Shown here: in pieces, positions 8,383 through 18,296 of the stretch
Position numbering within the stretch: the stretch's first letter is position 1
How the letters are laid out: every line of letters begins with the position of its first letter
NCBI RefSeq assembly: GCF_028330765.1
Contig: NZ_JAQMTY010000061.1
Span: 1-50,989, forward strand
DNA: 50,989 nucleotides
Direction: 5' to 3'
Source: Spirulina subsalsa CS-330
GTDB taxonomy: Bacteria; Cyanobacteriota; Cyanobacteriia; Cyanobacteriales; Spirulinaceae
The notes under the pieces: model-generated
Told to the model about the DNA's origin: nothing
The model's input: only the letters and a program-made list of their open reading frames with translations
Database searches by the model: none
Translations under genes and position numbers: made by a program

Positions 8383-9777
8383 ATGGTCAAGGTCATCATG
8401 ACACTGCACCGGCTGTTTACCCATCGCCTCACCCCTACCCTTGTGGCCAGCCTCTTCACCGCCGCCACCGGGTCGATGCTGTTCACCCCACCCCTCTGGG
8501 CCCAACGCAATCCCGCCACCCCCACCAAAGCCCCCAAAGTGGAATCCGACCCCAACGCCGTAGAGATTCCCGTTTTGCCGCCGCCCCTCTTCCCGACGGA
8601 GGTTGAACCCTGGCCCGAGACCCTCGACCCCAACCGACAAGACCGGCCCACCCCCATCCCCCTCAATGCCCCCGACCCCGTCCGCACCTTGCCTAATCCG
8701 GTGTTGCCGCCGCCTGATCCGACCGTCAACGAGCCTGACCCATTCCCGCCCCCCGCCACATTTCGCCCTGATGCCGCCATCCCCCCCACCGGCTACGATC
8801 CCCCGCCCTACCGCGATGTGCCCAGCAACGAATTCAACCGCTACCGGATTGGGATCGGGGATGTGTTTGCGGTCACGGTGACCGGGTTTCCCGAATTTAA
8901 TACCCAGGTGGAGGTGAACTTGGAGGGTCAGGTCTTAATCCCGATTTTGGGGGTGATTTCCCTGCGGGGCTTGACCATTGAAGAAGCCCAAGCCCTCTTG
9001 AGTTATGAACTGGGAAATCGCTACCTCCGGCAGCCGCCAGAGGTGATTCTTGCCCTGAATTTCCCCCGCCCGGCCTTGGTGACGGTGACCGGGGAAGTGG
9101 TGGAACCGGGGTTTTATGAACTGTCGCCGGGGTCGAATCCCTTTGATGCCCTGTTTCGGGCGGGGGGCAGTACGACCCAGGCGGATCTGCGATCGGTGAT
9201 TGTCCGCCGCACGCTGATCGATGGCACTGTGATTGAGCAAACCATGGATCTGCTCACGCCGCTCCAAGGGGGCCAGCCTTTGCCGAATATGTTTTTGCTT
9301 GATGGGGATGCGATCGTGGTTGCACGCTTGGATGTGGGCGCGGAGCAAACCTACGATCGCCGCCTCGCCGCCCGGTCTAACCTCGCCCAAGCTGCGATCA
9401 CGGTGCGCGTCCTCAACCATGCGGGCCAGGGCCTCGGCTCGCTACAACTCCCCAACGGCAGCACCTTCCTCGATGCCCTGACGCAAATTTCCCCCAATGC
9501 CACGGATGCCAATCTAAGCGCGATCGCGCTGATCCGGTTTGACCCCGAACAGGGGCGGCCCGTGTCCCAAATGCTCAACGGTCGTCAAGCCCTGATGGGG
9601 GATCTCGCTCAGGATGTGCCCCTCCAAGATGACGATGTGATCGTGATTGGGCGATCGCTGATCGCCAAAGTCAGCAACGCCCTCAACATTTTCACCCGCC
9701 CCTTCCGGGATATTTTGGGCTTTCTCCTCTTCTTCCGGGAAATTGGCGACAGTGCCGATTCCATCTTCAGCCCCTAA
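8383..9777 (+). CDS. Polysaccharide export (SLBB/Wza-type) protein
   Basis: A 464-residue exported protein. A signal peptide ends near PPLWAQ (about residues 38-42), then comes a Pro-rich linker of roughly 100 residues. A Poly_export domain starts at YRIGIGDVFAVTVTGFPEF (about 152) and continues through VNLEGQVLIPILGVISLRGLTIEEAQ. Two SLBB domains follow, one with VTGEVVEPGFYEL and GGSTTQADLRSVIVRR, the second near 330-430. Such proteins are outer-membrane or periplasmic components of capsule or exopolysaccharide export. No Wzc or Wzx/Wzy gene is adjacent. An alternative ATG at 8398 gives a protein five residues shorter; neither start has a clear ribosome site. Confidence 0.9.
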   Translation: MVKVIMTLHRLFTHRLTPTLVASLFTAATGSMLFTPPLWAQRNPATPTKAPKVESDPNAVEIPVLPPPLFPTEVEPWPETLDPNRQDRPTPIPLNAPDPVRTLPNPVLPPPDPTVNEPDPFPPPATFRPDAAIPPTGYDPPPYRDVPSNEFNRYRIGIGDVFAVTVTGFPEFNTQVEVNLEGQVLIPILGVISLRGLTIEEAQALLSYELGNRYLRQPPEVILALNFPRPALVTVTGEVVEPGFYELSPGSNPFDALFRAGGSTTQADLRSVIVRRTLIDGTVIEQTMDLLTPLQGGQPLPNMFLLDGDAIVVARLDVGAEQTYDRRLAARSNLAQAAITVRVLNHAGQGLGSLQLPNGSTFLDALTQISPNATDANLSAIALIRFDPEQGRPVSQMLNGRQALMGDLAQDVPLQDDDVIVIGRSLIAKVSNALNIFTRPFRDILGFLLFFREIGDSADSIFSP

Positions 9778-9854
9778 TCAACGTCCCATCGCCTTAGCCC
9801 CGTAAACCGGGAATTTCCATACTCTTAGCAACTCTACCCTCATTGCGAAGGGGA

Positions 9855-10718
9855 TTAACGGAATACGAGTACCGGAATGGGGCTACTGCGCAAAATTTGC
9901 GCGGTGGTGCTGCCGATGACTAAATGGCGAATCCGACGATGGCCGTAGGTTCCCATCACCAGGAGGTCGATCGCGGCTTGGTCGATGTATGCAGCGATCG
10001 CAGCTTCTGGATGTCCCACTTCCAAAACACCGACGGCCTCAACGCCCGCGTTTTCCGCTTGTTGTTGAGCGGTATGGAGGCGAGCTTGGGCGGTGGTGTC
10101 CGATCTAGACTTGGCTACGGTGATGATATGTAGCGGCAAGCCCTGAAAGGCAGGGGAAGTGAGCACAAATTGCAGTGTTTTTTGCCCGATCGCACTGCCA
10201 TCGTAGGCCAACAAAATCCGGGTAATGGGCTGAAATTGGCGCGATGTCACCAAGCACGGCCGACGACTGGCCCGAATCATGCGATCCAAATTCGCCCCCA
10301 AATGTGTCGAGGCGAAATCCTCAGCCGCGCCGCGTTTGCCGAGAATCACCAAGTCCGTCGTTGTTTCGAGTTCAGGGAGGAAATCCACCAAAACCCCTGT
10401 TTTGTGCATGGTTTGGATCGATGTGACCCCCAATTCCTGGAGGGTGGTGGTGGCCGATCGCAGGATAACCTTGGCCTGTTGATGGCTCAATTTCGCTTTT
10501 TGATGTTCGAGATCCACCAAGGCTTGCAAGAGGTGATCCGACGCATCAATCCCGATGCTGCCGCTCAGGTTTGCCGCCTCAGCGCGGGCTTGTCCCCGCA
10601 CATCGGTCACATGCAGCACTGCGATCGCCGCACCAAGGCGCTGGGCAAACCAAGCACCATACTGATACACACCAGAGGCAAAGCCAGAACCGTCCGTACA
10701 GAGTAGAATTCGTTTCAT
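9855..10718 (-). CDS. Universal stress protein, tandem UspA domains
   Basis: A 287-residue cytoplasmic protein with two UspA domains (about 1-147 and 152-287). The second domain has the ATP-binding motif G-2x-G-9x-G(S/T) intact as GTYGHRRIRHLVIGST. The first has a related but altered version (GKRGAAEDFASTHLGANLD), suggesting that only one domain binds nucleotide well. It lies 22 bp downstream of the SulP transporter gene on the same strand, so the two are probably cotranscribed. Because SulP and Usp domains are sometimes fused in other bacteria, this Usp may regulate the transporter; that is inference. Confidence 0.92.
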   Translation of the reverse strand: MKRILLCTDGSGFASGVYQYGAWFAQRLGAAIAVLHVTDVRGQARAEAANLSGSIGIDASDHLLQALVDLEHQKAKLSHQQAKVILRSATTTLQELGVTSIQTMHKTGVLVDFLPELETTTDLVILGKRGAAEDFASTHLGANLDRMIRASRRPCLVTSRQFQPITRILLAYDGSAIGQKTLQFVLTSPAFQGLPLHIITVAKSRSDTTAQARLHTAQQQAENAGVEAVGVLEVGHPEAAIAAYIDQAAIDLLVMGTYGHRRIRHLVIGSTTAQILRSSPIPVLVFR

Positions 10719-10740
10719 GTCACCCCAGTCTCCTTAATGG

Positions 10741-12225
10741 TTATTCAGATGTAGCCTGTTGTGCCGCCTGGCGTTGTTGAGAGGGCAACCCGATTTTGGC
10801 CACGAGGGTTTCACTGGCCGCATTCAGTCCGACTAGCTCCACCTCTGCCCCCAAGCGGCGAAACTTGGTCATGACGCGATCGACCATTTCCACCGCACCT
10901 TGATCCCACAGATGGGCTTGGCTGAGATCCAACGTGACGCGATCGACAAAAACCGTAAAGTCAAAAGCATTAAAAAATTCGTCTTTGGACAGGAAAAAGA
11001 GTTGCCCCGCTACCCGGTAAATCTGATGGCTGCCCTGATCCTCGACCTGACAATGTACCGTGACCAATTGCGCGATCTTGCTCGTAAAAAAGACCGTGCT
11101 TAATACAATGCCCGTCGCCACCCCCAGCGCAAAGTTACGGGTGAACACCGTCACTAGCATCGTGGCAACCATGACAATTGTTTCGCTGACGGGAACCCGC
11201 CGGATTTGCCAAAAAGACGACCAACGGAATGTCCCGATCGCCACCATAAACATAATCGCCACCAGGGCCGCCATCGGCATTTGGCGCACCCAATCCTGCA
11301 AGCCCAAAATCGCAAACAGTAGCAAAACACCCGCCGCTAAGGTCGAAAGCCTCGTGCGGCCACCGGACTGCACATTAATCACGGATTGGCCGATCATGCC
11401 ACAGCCCGCCATACCCCCAAAAAACGCCGTGACAATGTTGGCAAGGCCTTGACCTTTGGCTTCTTGATTTTTGTCGCTGGGTGTATCGGTCAATTCATCG
11501 ACGAGGGCCGCCGTGAGGAAGGAGGCCAGTAAACCAACGAGGGCCAAGGTTAAGGCATAGGGCAAAATGATGCTTAATGTTGTCCAGGTCAAGGGAACTT
11601 GCGGCAGGGCAAAGGTCGGTAATGTGGTGGGTAATGCTCCCATGTCGCCTACGGTGGGCACGTCGATTTTGAGGGCGATCGTGCCGATCGTCATGACGGC
11701 CAAGGTGACCAAGGGCGAAGGGATGACCTGTGTAAAGCGGGGCAGGATGTAGATGATGCCGAGGGACAGGGCGGTTAACAGATAGACAATGGGATCTTTG
11801 CCGATTAATTGGGGTAACTGGGCGAGAAAAATGAGGACGGCCAAGGCATTGATGTAGCCAATCATCACGGCCCTGGGCACATACCGCATCTGACGGCCGA
11901 GCTTCAACACCCCAAACAGCACTTGAATCATGCCCGTTAGGAGGGTGGTTGCGAATAAATATTGCAGCCCGTGCAGCTTGACTAAGTCAATCATCAATAG
12001 GGCCATGGCTCCGGTTGCGGCGGAGATGGAGCCGGGACGACCGCCAAAAATTGCAGTCATCACCGCGATGATAAATGAAGCATATAGCCCCACTTTGGGA
12101 TCAACACCGGCAATGATTGAAAATGCGATCGCCTCCGGAATCAATGCCAGTCCGACCACTGCTCCAGCTAGGAGGTCAGCCCGAACGTTCGAGAACCAGT
12201 CTCGCTTCAGAGTTTTAAGATTCAA
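10741..12225 (-). CDS. SulP-family inorganic anion transporter with STAS domain
   Basis: A 494-residue SulP (SLC26-type) membrane protein. The opening [44 protein letters not shown] is the family signature, followed by about ten more hydrophobic segments to residue ~390. A STAS domain (about 395-485) includes [29 protein letters not shown]. Substrates of the family include sulfate, bicarbonate and chloride. It is shorter than the cyanobacterial bicarbonate carrier BicA and its N-terminus reads differently, so the substrate is left open. The downstream universal stress protein gene is probably in the same operon. Confidence 0.92.
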   Translation of the reverse strand: MNLKTLKRDWFSNVRADLLAGAVVGLALIPEAIAFSIIAGVDPKVGLYASFIIAVMTAIFGGRPGSISAATGAMALLMIDLVKLHGLQYLFATTLLTGMIQVLFGVLKLGRQMRYVPRAVMIGYINALAVLIFLAQLPQLIGKDPIVYLLTALSLGIIYILPRFTQVIPSPLVTLAVMTIGTIALKIDVPTVGDMGALPTTLPTFALPQVPLTWTTLSIILPYALTLALVGLLASFLTAALVDELTDTPSDKNQEAKGQGLANIVTAFFGGMAGCGMIGQSVINVQSGGRTRLSTLAAGVLLLFAILGLQDWVRQMPMAALVAIMFMVAIGTFRWSSFWQIRRVPVSETIVMVATMLVTVFTRNFALGVATGIVLSTVFFTSKIAQLVTVHCQVEDQGSHQIYRVAGQLFFLSKDEFFNAFDFTVFVDRVTLDLSQAHLWDQGAVEMVDRVMTKFRRLGAEVELVGLNAASETLVAKIGLPSQQRQAAQQATSE

Positions 12226-12623
12226 GGTCTTTTTCGTTGTGCAGTACAGAGATTTTGAATCCGATCTGTTGAGATCGTGCCGTCATGGCTAAAAATGCCC
12301 GCGCTAGGGTGGACTAGACGGCGACAATTGATCGGTGGATGTACTGACAGCTAAAAACAAGATCAACGTTTAAATCCTTAACGTTCGCTCACAGAGACTC
12401 TGCATTGTACCATGCCACTCAGTCGGGACGGTGCAGCGTTCGTTGTTGGAGGGGCGCGATCGCAAAGGGGTCTATGGGACTCGCCTCAACCAGATCAGCC
12501 CCTGAGAAGCCACCCGATCGCGCATCTAACCGATCTTTCTTTTTTTCAAAAGAGAATAAAAAAGCTTAAACACAAGATCGATATTGACAGGAATCTTAGC
12601 TCTCTTGAATTTATTAAAACTTG

Positions 12624-12717
12624 TATAGCGATCCTATTTGATTCATGAACAGGCAAGGGGCTTAAGCCCCTTGTTGATGAAGAGATAGGATCTTCGATTG
12701 ATTTAGGATCGCTACAT
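12624..12717 (+). repeat. Family A palindromic MITE-like element, copy 2
   Basis: Same orientation as copy 1. The left end TATAGCGATCC is intact; the right end reads GGATCGCTACATA, so the terminal TATA has been disturbed. The core AAGGGGCTTAAGCCCCTT is identical to copy 1. Confidence 0.88.
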
Positions 12718-12753
12718 AGCAGATTGCGAAAAGATGAGAACGCCACCTTCTCC

Positions 12754-12810
12754 CTTTTTAAGGGGGATTGAGGGGGATCTTTGTACCTCAAGTTTATGAA
12801 AACCGCTATA
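12754..12810 (-). repeat. Family B repeat, copy 1
   Basis: On the minus strand this reads TATAGCGGTTTTCATAAAC and ends CAATCCCCCTTAAAAAG. It matches 50672-50728 at 54 of 57 positions by hand alignment. The shared TATAGCG end hints at the same mobilising transposase as family A. Confidence 0.85.
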
Positions 12811-13040
12811 TTTAATATTTGTTTAAAGTTTTTATCAAGAAATCAAGAAGTAGAAGGGCCAGTCATTGAAGCAATCGAAAAAGCTTAGTACTGTGGAAAA
12901 TACAACAAAAAAAACGCGCTAAAACAGTCGGAAGACTTATGGTTTTAACCGGTTAATCCTCGTTAAAACACTGATGCTCTCCGTAATATCACCGAGATTT
13001 AGATCCCCATTCACTTTTCCTTACCTTGTTCGGTGAAACC

Positions 13041-16000
13041 ATGGCACATTCTCACAGTTCGCTTCATCCTTGTACCCCGTTGATTCTGGCCTCAGTTCTG
13101 ATGCCGTTGGGAACCATGAGTCCCCATCCAGCCCATGCCCAACTGCTCCCCGATGCCACCCTGGGCGCGGAATCCTCTCAGGTCATTCACCAACCCCACC
13201 GGGCCATTATCCAAGGCGGCGCGAGCCGGGGAAGCAGTCTTTTTCACTCGTTTCAAGATTTTAATGTGAATGCGGGGCAGGCGGTGTACTTTGCGAATCC
13301 GGCGCAGATTGGGGCGATTTTTACCCGTGTGACCGGGGGGAATCCGTCCGATATTTTGGGAACTTTGGGCGTGGATGGGGGGGCGGATTTATTTTTGTTG
13401 AATCCGAACGGGATTTATTTCGGCCCGAATGCGCGGCTGGATGTGGCGGGGTCATTCTACGCCAGCACAGCGGATCAATTCCTGTTCGATGATGGGCAAT
13501 TTTTCAGTGCGACGAATCCCAACGCGCCGCCGCTGCTGAGTTTGAACATTACCCCCGGTTTGCAATATCCCACCCACCTAGCGGGGAACCTCACCAGCGA
13601 TGCTCATTTGGGGGCTGCTCCGGGTCAAACCCTGACGTTAATCGGGAATCAGTTGGTGTTGGCGGGATCGCTGACGGCTCCGGGGGGAACGGTGGAACTG
13701 TTGGGGAATGAGCTGCGGTTGACGGATAGGGCGCGGGTGGATGTGTCGGGGGCTGTGGGCGGCGAGATTTTTGTGGGGGGTGATTATCGCGGCTTGGGCG
13801 ATCGCACCCCGGCCCACACCACCACCATCGACCCCGGTGCATTGCTCCAAGCCGACGGTACGACCCAAGGCGGGCGGGTGATCCTCTGGGCGGATGAGAC
13901 GATGCGATTTGGGGGGACAGTGACAGCACGCGATCGCGGCTTCGTGGAGGTGTCCGGTAAACAAAACCTGATCTTTCGGGGCGATGTGAACACTAACGGC
14001 GGCACACTTCTCCTCGACCCCCAAAACATCACGATCGCCAACGGAGCCGGAACCGACACCGCCACCACGATCTATGAAGAAAACCTCGAAGCCCTCGCCG
14101 GAAATAATGCCGTGATATTAGTCGCGGATGATCACATTACCCTCGAAGACTTAGCCGATGATGAGTTGACGTTTCAAGAGGGAGGGGGCCCGATCACATT
14201 TCAAGCCGATGCTGATTGGGATGGAGTGGGTACATTCAAAATGGATGACCTCAACGACACGATCGCAACCAATGGCCGCGATTTGAATATTGTCGGAGCC
14301 GAGTTAGCGATTGGTGCGATCAATACTACTTACACCGAGACCTACATTGTGCGTGAAATACGGGAAGGTTACTATCAACCGAATTATGTTTATGTTTCGT
14401 TTCTAAATGCATGGGTGCGGGGGATAGGGGCAACCTGGATTCCCCCTGAAGAAATTGACGTGGAGAAAACTCGGATTATCAGTGCTGGATCGGTCGAGTT
14501 GCGGTCATTTGAGGCGGCTACTTCTGTTGAGATGATTCGGGGTGGTGATGTCACGATTTGGAGTGCAGGTGATGCGATCGTGAATCAACAGATTCAGACG
14601 ATATTCGGGAATATTGATATCACTGCAACGGGGGATATTGACATTAATGGTGATTTACGGCCGGGCAGCCTAGGTGATACCAATGGCTATCGCGGCATTT
14701 CACTCACTGCGTCGCAGGGGATTAGCATTGACAATGCAAACTTATCGGTTCAGAATGACGCGATCACAATTCAAGCCGATCAAAATATCGAATTTTTTGC
14801 AACTACGATCAATCATCACAATACCACAGAATCATCAGGAAATAACATTCAAATTCGCGGCGCGTCTATTGATTTGGATACTAGTCAAATCACAACAACG
14901 GGCGATCGCGGTGGTTCACTTTCTAGTGGGTTCAGTCAAGGGTTAGGGGCTAATATTCAGCTTATTGCCACAGACACCATTAATCTAGCAAGTACCAATC
15001 TAACCACAAATACAGGTTATGAAGGTGGTCAAAGTGGCTCGATTGATATCAACACCCAACAGTTGAATGTTGGGGATTCTACACAGATCAATACACAAAC
15101 CAAAAACGCAAATCCCAGCGGTGCGATCGCTATTGATGCCACAGGGGATTTAAATTTAGACGGCATCGATTCCCAAATTTTTAGCTCCACCAAAGGCGGT
15201 GGTAATGCGGGTGATATCACGATCCGTAATGCTGCTAATCTGACGGTTGAAAATGGATTTACCGTTACCAGCACCACCAGCAAAACAGATCCAACGGTGA
15301 CGGGACAAACGGGGTCAATCACGCTGGACAATATTGATGCGATTCGGGTGGCAGCGGGGGCGCAAATTTCAACGGCTGCGCGGGGTCAAGGCGATGCCCA
15401 GGCGGTGATTATTCGGGATGCAGGTTCGGTGGTGATGGATGGGGAAGGGAGCGCCCTGCTCAGTGAAACCCTAGAAGATGCGACGGGAGATACAGCCGGG
15501 ATTCAAATTGACGCGCAAACCCTAGAGGTTCGCAATGGGGGAACCATTTCCGCTTCGTCCCGTGGGGCAGGGAATGCCGGGCTAGTGGCGATCGCTGCAA
15601 CGGATACAGTCACCATTCAGGGTCAAGGTAGTACCGGAGAACCCAGCGCGATTAAGACAACGGTTGATTCGGACTCAACCGGAAGCGCGGCGGGGATCTC
15701 GATTGACACCGGAACATTAACCGTGGGGGATGGCGCTAGGCTTCTGGCTTCGACGGTGGGTGAAGGGGATGGGGGGAATGTAACGGTGACGGCGCGGGAG
15801 GCGATCGCCCTTGATCAAAATGGCACAATTCGCAGTGAAGTAGAAGCGGGCGCAGTGGGCAACTCCGGAGCCGTCACCCTCACAACCCAACGCCTCGACA
15901 TCACCAATGGGTCAGGGGTTTCCACCGACAGCGCGGGCCAGGGCAATGCGGGCAAGATTACCATCACTGCGGCGGATGGGGTGTCTTTATCGGGATGGAG

Positions 16001-18296
16001 CGGCATTACGAACAACGTTCAAGCGTCTGGTGTTGGGGATTCCCTGGGGATTGATATCACCACTCAGCAGTTAGACATGAATCAGAGTGTGATGACTACG
16101 GGATCGTTTGGGCAAGGCAATGCAGGCGCGATCGCCATTCAAGCCGCCGATACGACCCGACTGAGTTCAATCACGCTAGACAACCAAGGTATGATCGGCA
16201 CTGATGTTTTTGCCGGGGCAAGGGGGAACGCGGGAACTGTTAATTTGACCGCAGATCGCGTCCAATTGACGGGGGGGAGTTTGGTGTCAACGACGACCCG
16301 TGGGGATGGGAATTCGGGGCGTTTGACCGTGACGGCAGATGATGCGGTGGTGATTGATGGAGCGGGGTCTGGTCGAGTGACGGGGCTTGTTTCGTTGGTC
16401 ATGCCAGGGGCAACGGGCAATTCAGCGGGAATTGAGGTGCGCACCCAAGACCTGAATGTACGTAATGGTGGGGTAATTTCAGCCAGTACCAACAGCACCG
16501 GGACGGCGGGGTTAGTCAATGTGGTGGCGGGCGGTACGGTGCGGATTGACGGCGAAAATGATCTAGGGTCTACGAGTGCGATCGCCAGCAACGTCATCAA
16601 CGGCGCAACGGGTCATTCTGAAGGCATTCAACTCACGGCGGCAAATCTAACCCTCACCAACGGCGGCATCATTACCGGCACAACTGACGGCGAGGGCAAC
16701 TCCGGCGCAGTTACCGCAACCATAACCGGAACCACCCAGATCCACGGCACGAGCCGCGACGGTGCGCAAAATAGCCAATTGGTGAGTCGAGTAGAACCCA
16801 ATGCTCAGGGGAATTCAGCCGGAATTAACCTCCGCACCGGGACGCTCGATCTGGCAGCGGGAGGCTTCATCTCTGCAACAACGGCGGGGCGAGGTGATTC
16901 TGGACAGGTGAGCATCACTGCAACGGGAGACGCGGGAATCACAGGGGATGGGAGCGGCGTGTTTAGCCGAGTGCAGCAAGGGGCGGTAGGCAATTCCGCT
17001 GGGTTGGAAATTCGGGCGGCGAATTTGACCGTGAGCGATCGCGCTGAAATTATCGCCAGCACCAACGGTCAAGGCAATGCCGGGGCCGTCACTGCCCAAG
17101 CAGACCAGATTACGATTGATGCGGCAACCTTGGCCAGTGCTGTGGGAACCAACGGTGTCGGTAGTGCGGGGGCGGTGCGTCTCACGGCGGCCAATATTGA
17201 TCTGCGCAATGGGGCGGTGGTGAGTTCGGCGACAGCGGGAACCGGTAACGCGGGACAAGTGAGATTACAGGGCGACCAAATCACGATGAACCGTAGCACC
17301 CTCTCGACGGCGGTAGAGTTAGGCGCGATCGGCAACGCAGGCAACATCAGTCTGCAAGGGTCGCAACTTGCCTTCAATAACGACAGCCTCGTCACCTCCA
17401 GCACCGACGGGCGCGGCAACGCCGGGCAAATTCAAGCCACAGCCAGCGAATCGGTGATCCTCAACAGCAGCACCTTCTCGACGGCGGTGGCAGCGGGTGC
17501 GGTGGGAAATGCGGGGGGCGTGACGGTGCAAACGCCGTTTTTTGAGTTGCGCGATCGCGCCAGGATTTCCAGTAATTCCAGCGGTCAAGGTGTGGCGGGT
17601 GATATTCGCGCCACCAGCCAATCCCTCGCGCTGCGCAACCAATCCGCGATCCAAGCCGAAACCAACCAAGGCGACGGCGGCAACATCTTTTTAACCGCCC
17701 AGGATTTTCTCATCCTGCGCCACGGTTCGAGCATTTCCACCACAGCCGGAACCGCAAGCGCCGGGGGCAACGGCGGCAATATTACCCTCAATGCTGGGTT
17801 TATCTTTGGTGTTCGGGGCGAGAATAGCGATATTACCGCCAACGCCTTCACCGGCAATGGTGGACGCATTGACATTACCACCCAACAAATTTACGGCTTA
17901 CGGTTTCGCGATGCCTTGACCCCCTGGAGCGACATCACCGCCAGTTCCCAGTTTGGGCAGGCGGGGGTGGTGGGGATTACCCTGACGGCCTTTGATGCGA
18001 GTCAGGGGGTGAATGAATTGCCGTCGGATTTCAGCGATCGCACCAACCAGATCGGCGATGCCTGTTCAAGTATGGGCAATAGTCGCTTCACTGTTGTCGG
18101 GCGCGGCGGCGTGGGGGAACTACTCCAGCCATTACTGGGCAGTGGTGCAGGCGAATGGCACGATAGTCGTAGTCTGACTACCACAGGATCGACCCCCTTC
18201 AGCCTTGAATCGTTCACCCCTCAAATTCTCTCTCAATCCCAATCGATGCCATGGCTCACCACATTCCTGTTTCCCACCGTGCGAGGATGTCAATGA
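13041..18296 (+). CDS. Two-partner-secretion exoprotein (filamentous haemagglutinin-like)
   Basis: A 1751-residue secreted protein. The signal peptide ends near PAHA33 before QLLPDATLG. The TPS domain (about 34-270) shows GGASRGSSLFHSFQDFNVNAGQAVYFANPAQIGAIFTRVTGGNPSDILGTLG, FLLNPNGIYFGPNARLDVAGSF and a following GNLTSDAHLGAAPGQTLTLIG block. A long beta-helix follows, with repeats of about 70 residues marked by G-x-GNAG and VGNSAGI motifs (about residues 650-1600). The C-terminus has the family-typical GDACSSMGNSRFTVVGRGG. The ATG at 13041 is preferred over TTG at 13026. Export would need an FhaC/TpsB pore, which is not in the window. The stop overlaps the start of the CHAT gene (AATGA at 18292-18296). 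Function (adhesion, matrix or contact toxicity) is unknown. Confidence 0.93.
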   Translation: MAHSHSSLHPCTPLILASVLMPLGTMSPHPAHAQLLPDATLGAESSQVIHQPHRAIIQGGASRGSSLFHSFQDFNVNAGQAVYFANPAQIGAIFTRVTGGNPSDILGTLGVDGGADLFLLNPNGIYFGPNARLDVAGSFYASTADQFLFDDGQFFSATNPNAPPLLSLNITPGLQYPTHLAGNLTSDAHLGAAPGQTLTLIGNQLVLAGSLTAPGGTVELLGNELRLTDRARVDVSGAVGGEIFVGGDYRGLGDRTPAHTTTIDPGALLQADGTTQGGRVILWADETMRFGGTVTARDRGFVEVSGKQNLIFRGDVNTNGGTLLLDPQNITIANGAGTDTATTIYEENLEALAGNNAVILVADDHITLEDLADDELTFQEGGGPITFQADADWDGVGTFKMDDLNDTIATNGRDLNIVGAELAIGAINTTYTETYIVREIREGYYQPNYVYVSFLNAWVRGIGATWIPPEEIDVEKTRIISAGSVELRSFEAATSVEMIRGGDVTIWSAGDAIVNQQIQTIFGNIDITATGDIDINGDLRPGSLGDTNGYRGISLTASQGISIDNANLSVQNDAITIQADQNIEFFATTINHHNTTESSGNNIQIRGASIDLDTSQITTTGDRGGSLSSGFSQGLGANIQLIATDTINLASTNLTTNTGYEGGQSGSIDINTQQLNVGDSTQINTQTKNANPSGAIAIDATGDLNLDGIDSQIFSSTKGGGNAGDITIRNAANLTVENGFTVTSTTSKTDPTVTGQTGSITLDNIDAIRVAAGAQISTAARGQGDAQAVIIRDAGSVVMDGEGSALLSETLEDATGDTAGIQIDAQTLEVRNGGTISASSRGAGNAGLVAIAATDTVTIQGQGSTGEPSAIKTTVDSDSTGSAAGISIDTGTLTVGDGARLLASTVGEGDGGNVTVTAREAIALDQNGTIRSEVEAGAVGNSGAVTLTTQRLDITNGSGVSTDSAGQGNAGKITITAADGVSLSGWSGITNNVQASGVGDSLGIDITTQQLDMNQSVMTTGSFGQGNAGAIAIQAADTTRLSSITLDNQGMIGTDVFAGARGNAGTVNLTADRVQLTGGSLVSTTTRGDGNSGRLTVTADDAVVIDGAGSGRVTGLVSLVMPGATGNSAGIEVRTQDLNVRNGGVISASTNSTGTAGLVNVVAGGTVRIDGENDLGSTSAIASNVINGATGHSEGIQLTAANLTLTNGGIITGTTDGEGNSGAVTATITGTTQIHGTSRDGAQNSQLVSRVEPNAQGNSAGINLRTGTLDLAAGGFISATTAGRGDSGQVSITATGDAGITGDGSGVFSRVQQGAVGNSAGLEIRAANLTVSDRAEIIASTNGQGNAGAVTAQADQITIDAATLASAVGTNGVGSAGAVRLTAANIDLRNGAVVSSATAGTGNAGQVRLQGDQITMNRSTLSTAVELGAIGNAGNISLQGSQLAFNNDSLVTSSTDGRGNAGQIQATASESVILNSSTFSTAVAAGAVGNAGGVTVQTPFFELRDRARISSNSSGQGVAGDIRATSQSLALRNQSAIQAETNQGDGGNIFLTAQDFLILRHGSSISTTAGTASAGGNGGNITLNAGFIFGVRGENSDITANAFTGNGGRIDITTQQIYGLRFRDALTPWSDITASSQFGQAGVVGITLTAFDASQGVNELPSDFSDRTNQIGDACSSMGNSRFTVVGRGGVGELLQPLLGSGAGEWHDSRSLTTTGSTPFSLESFTPQILSQSQSMPWLTTFLFPTVRGCQ

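Larger units (their letters stand above)
12226..13040. other. 815-bp intergenic region with two repeat elements
   Basis: This is the upstream region shared by the divergent SulP and exoprotein genes. It contains a family A element (12624-12717) and a family B element (12754-12810), 36 bp apart. The remainder is moderately AT-rich. The short open frame at 12412-12648 is not convincing. The large size suggests room for regulation of the exoprotein gene, but no operator could be identified. Confidence 0.6.

Noticed and set aside
12412-12648. 78-codon frame in the 12.2-13.0 kb gap
   Set aside because: No ribosome site or protein pattern, and its end runs into a repeat element.
14900-17800. Regular DNA repeats suggesting a CRISPR array or satellite
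   Set aside because: They are in-frame protein repeats of the exoprotein beta-helix (G-x-GNAG, VGNSAGI), not short identical repeats with spacers.
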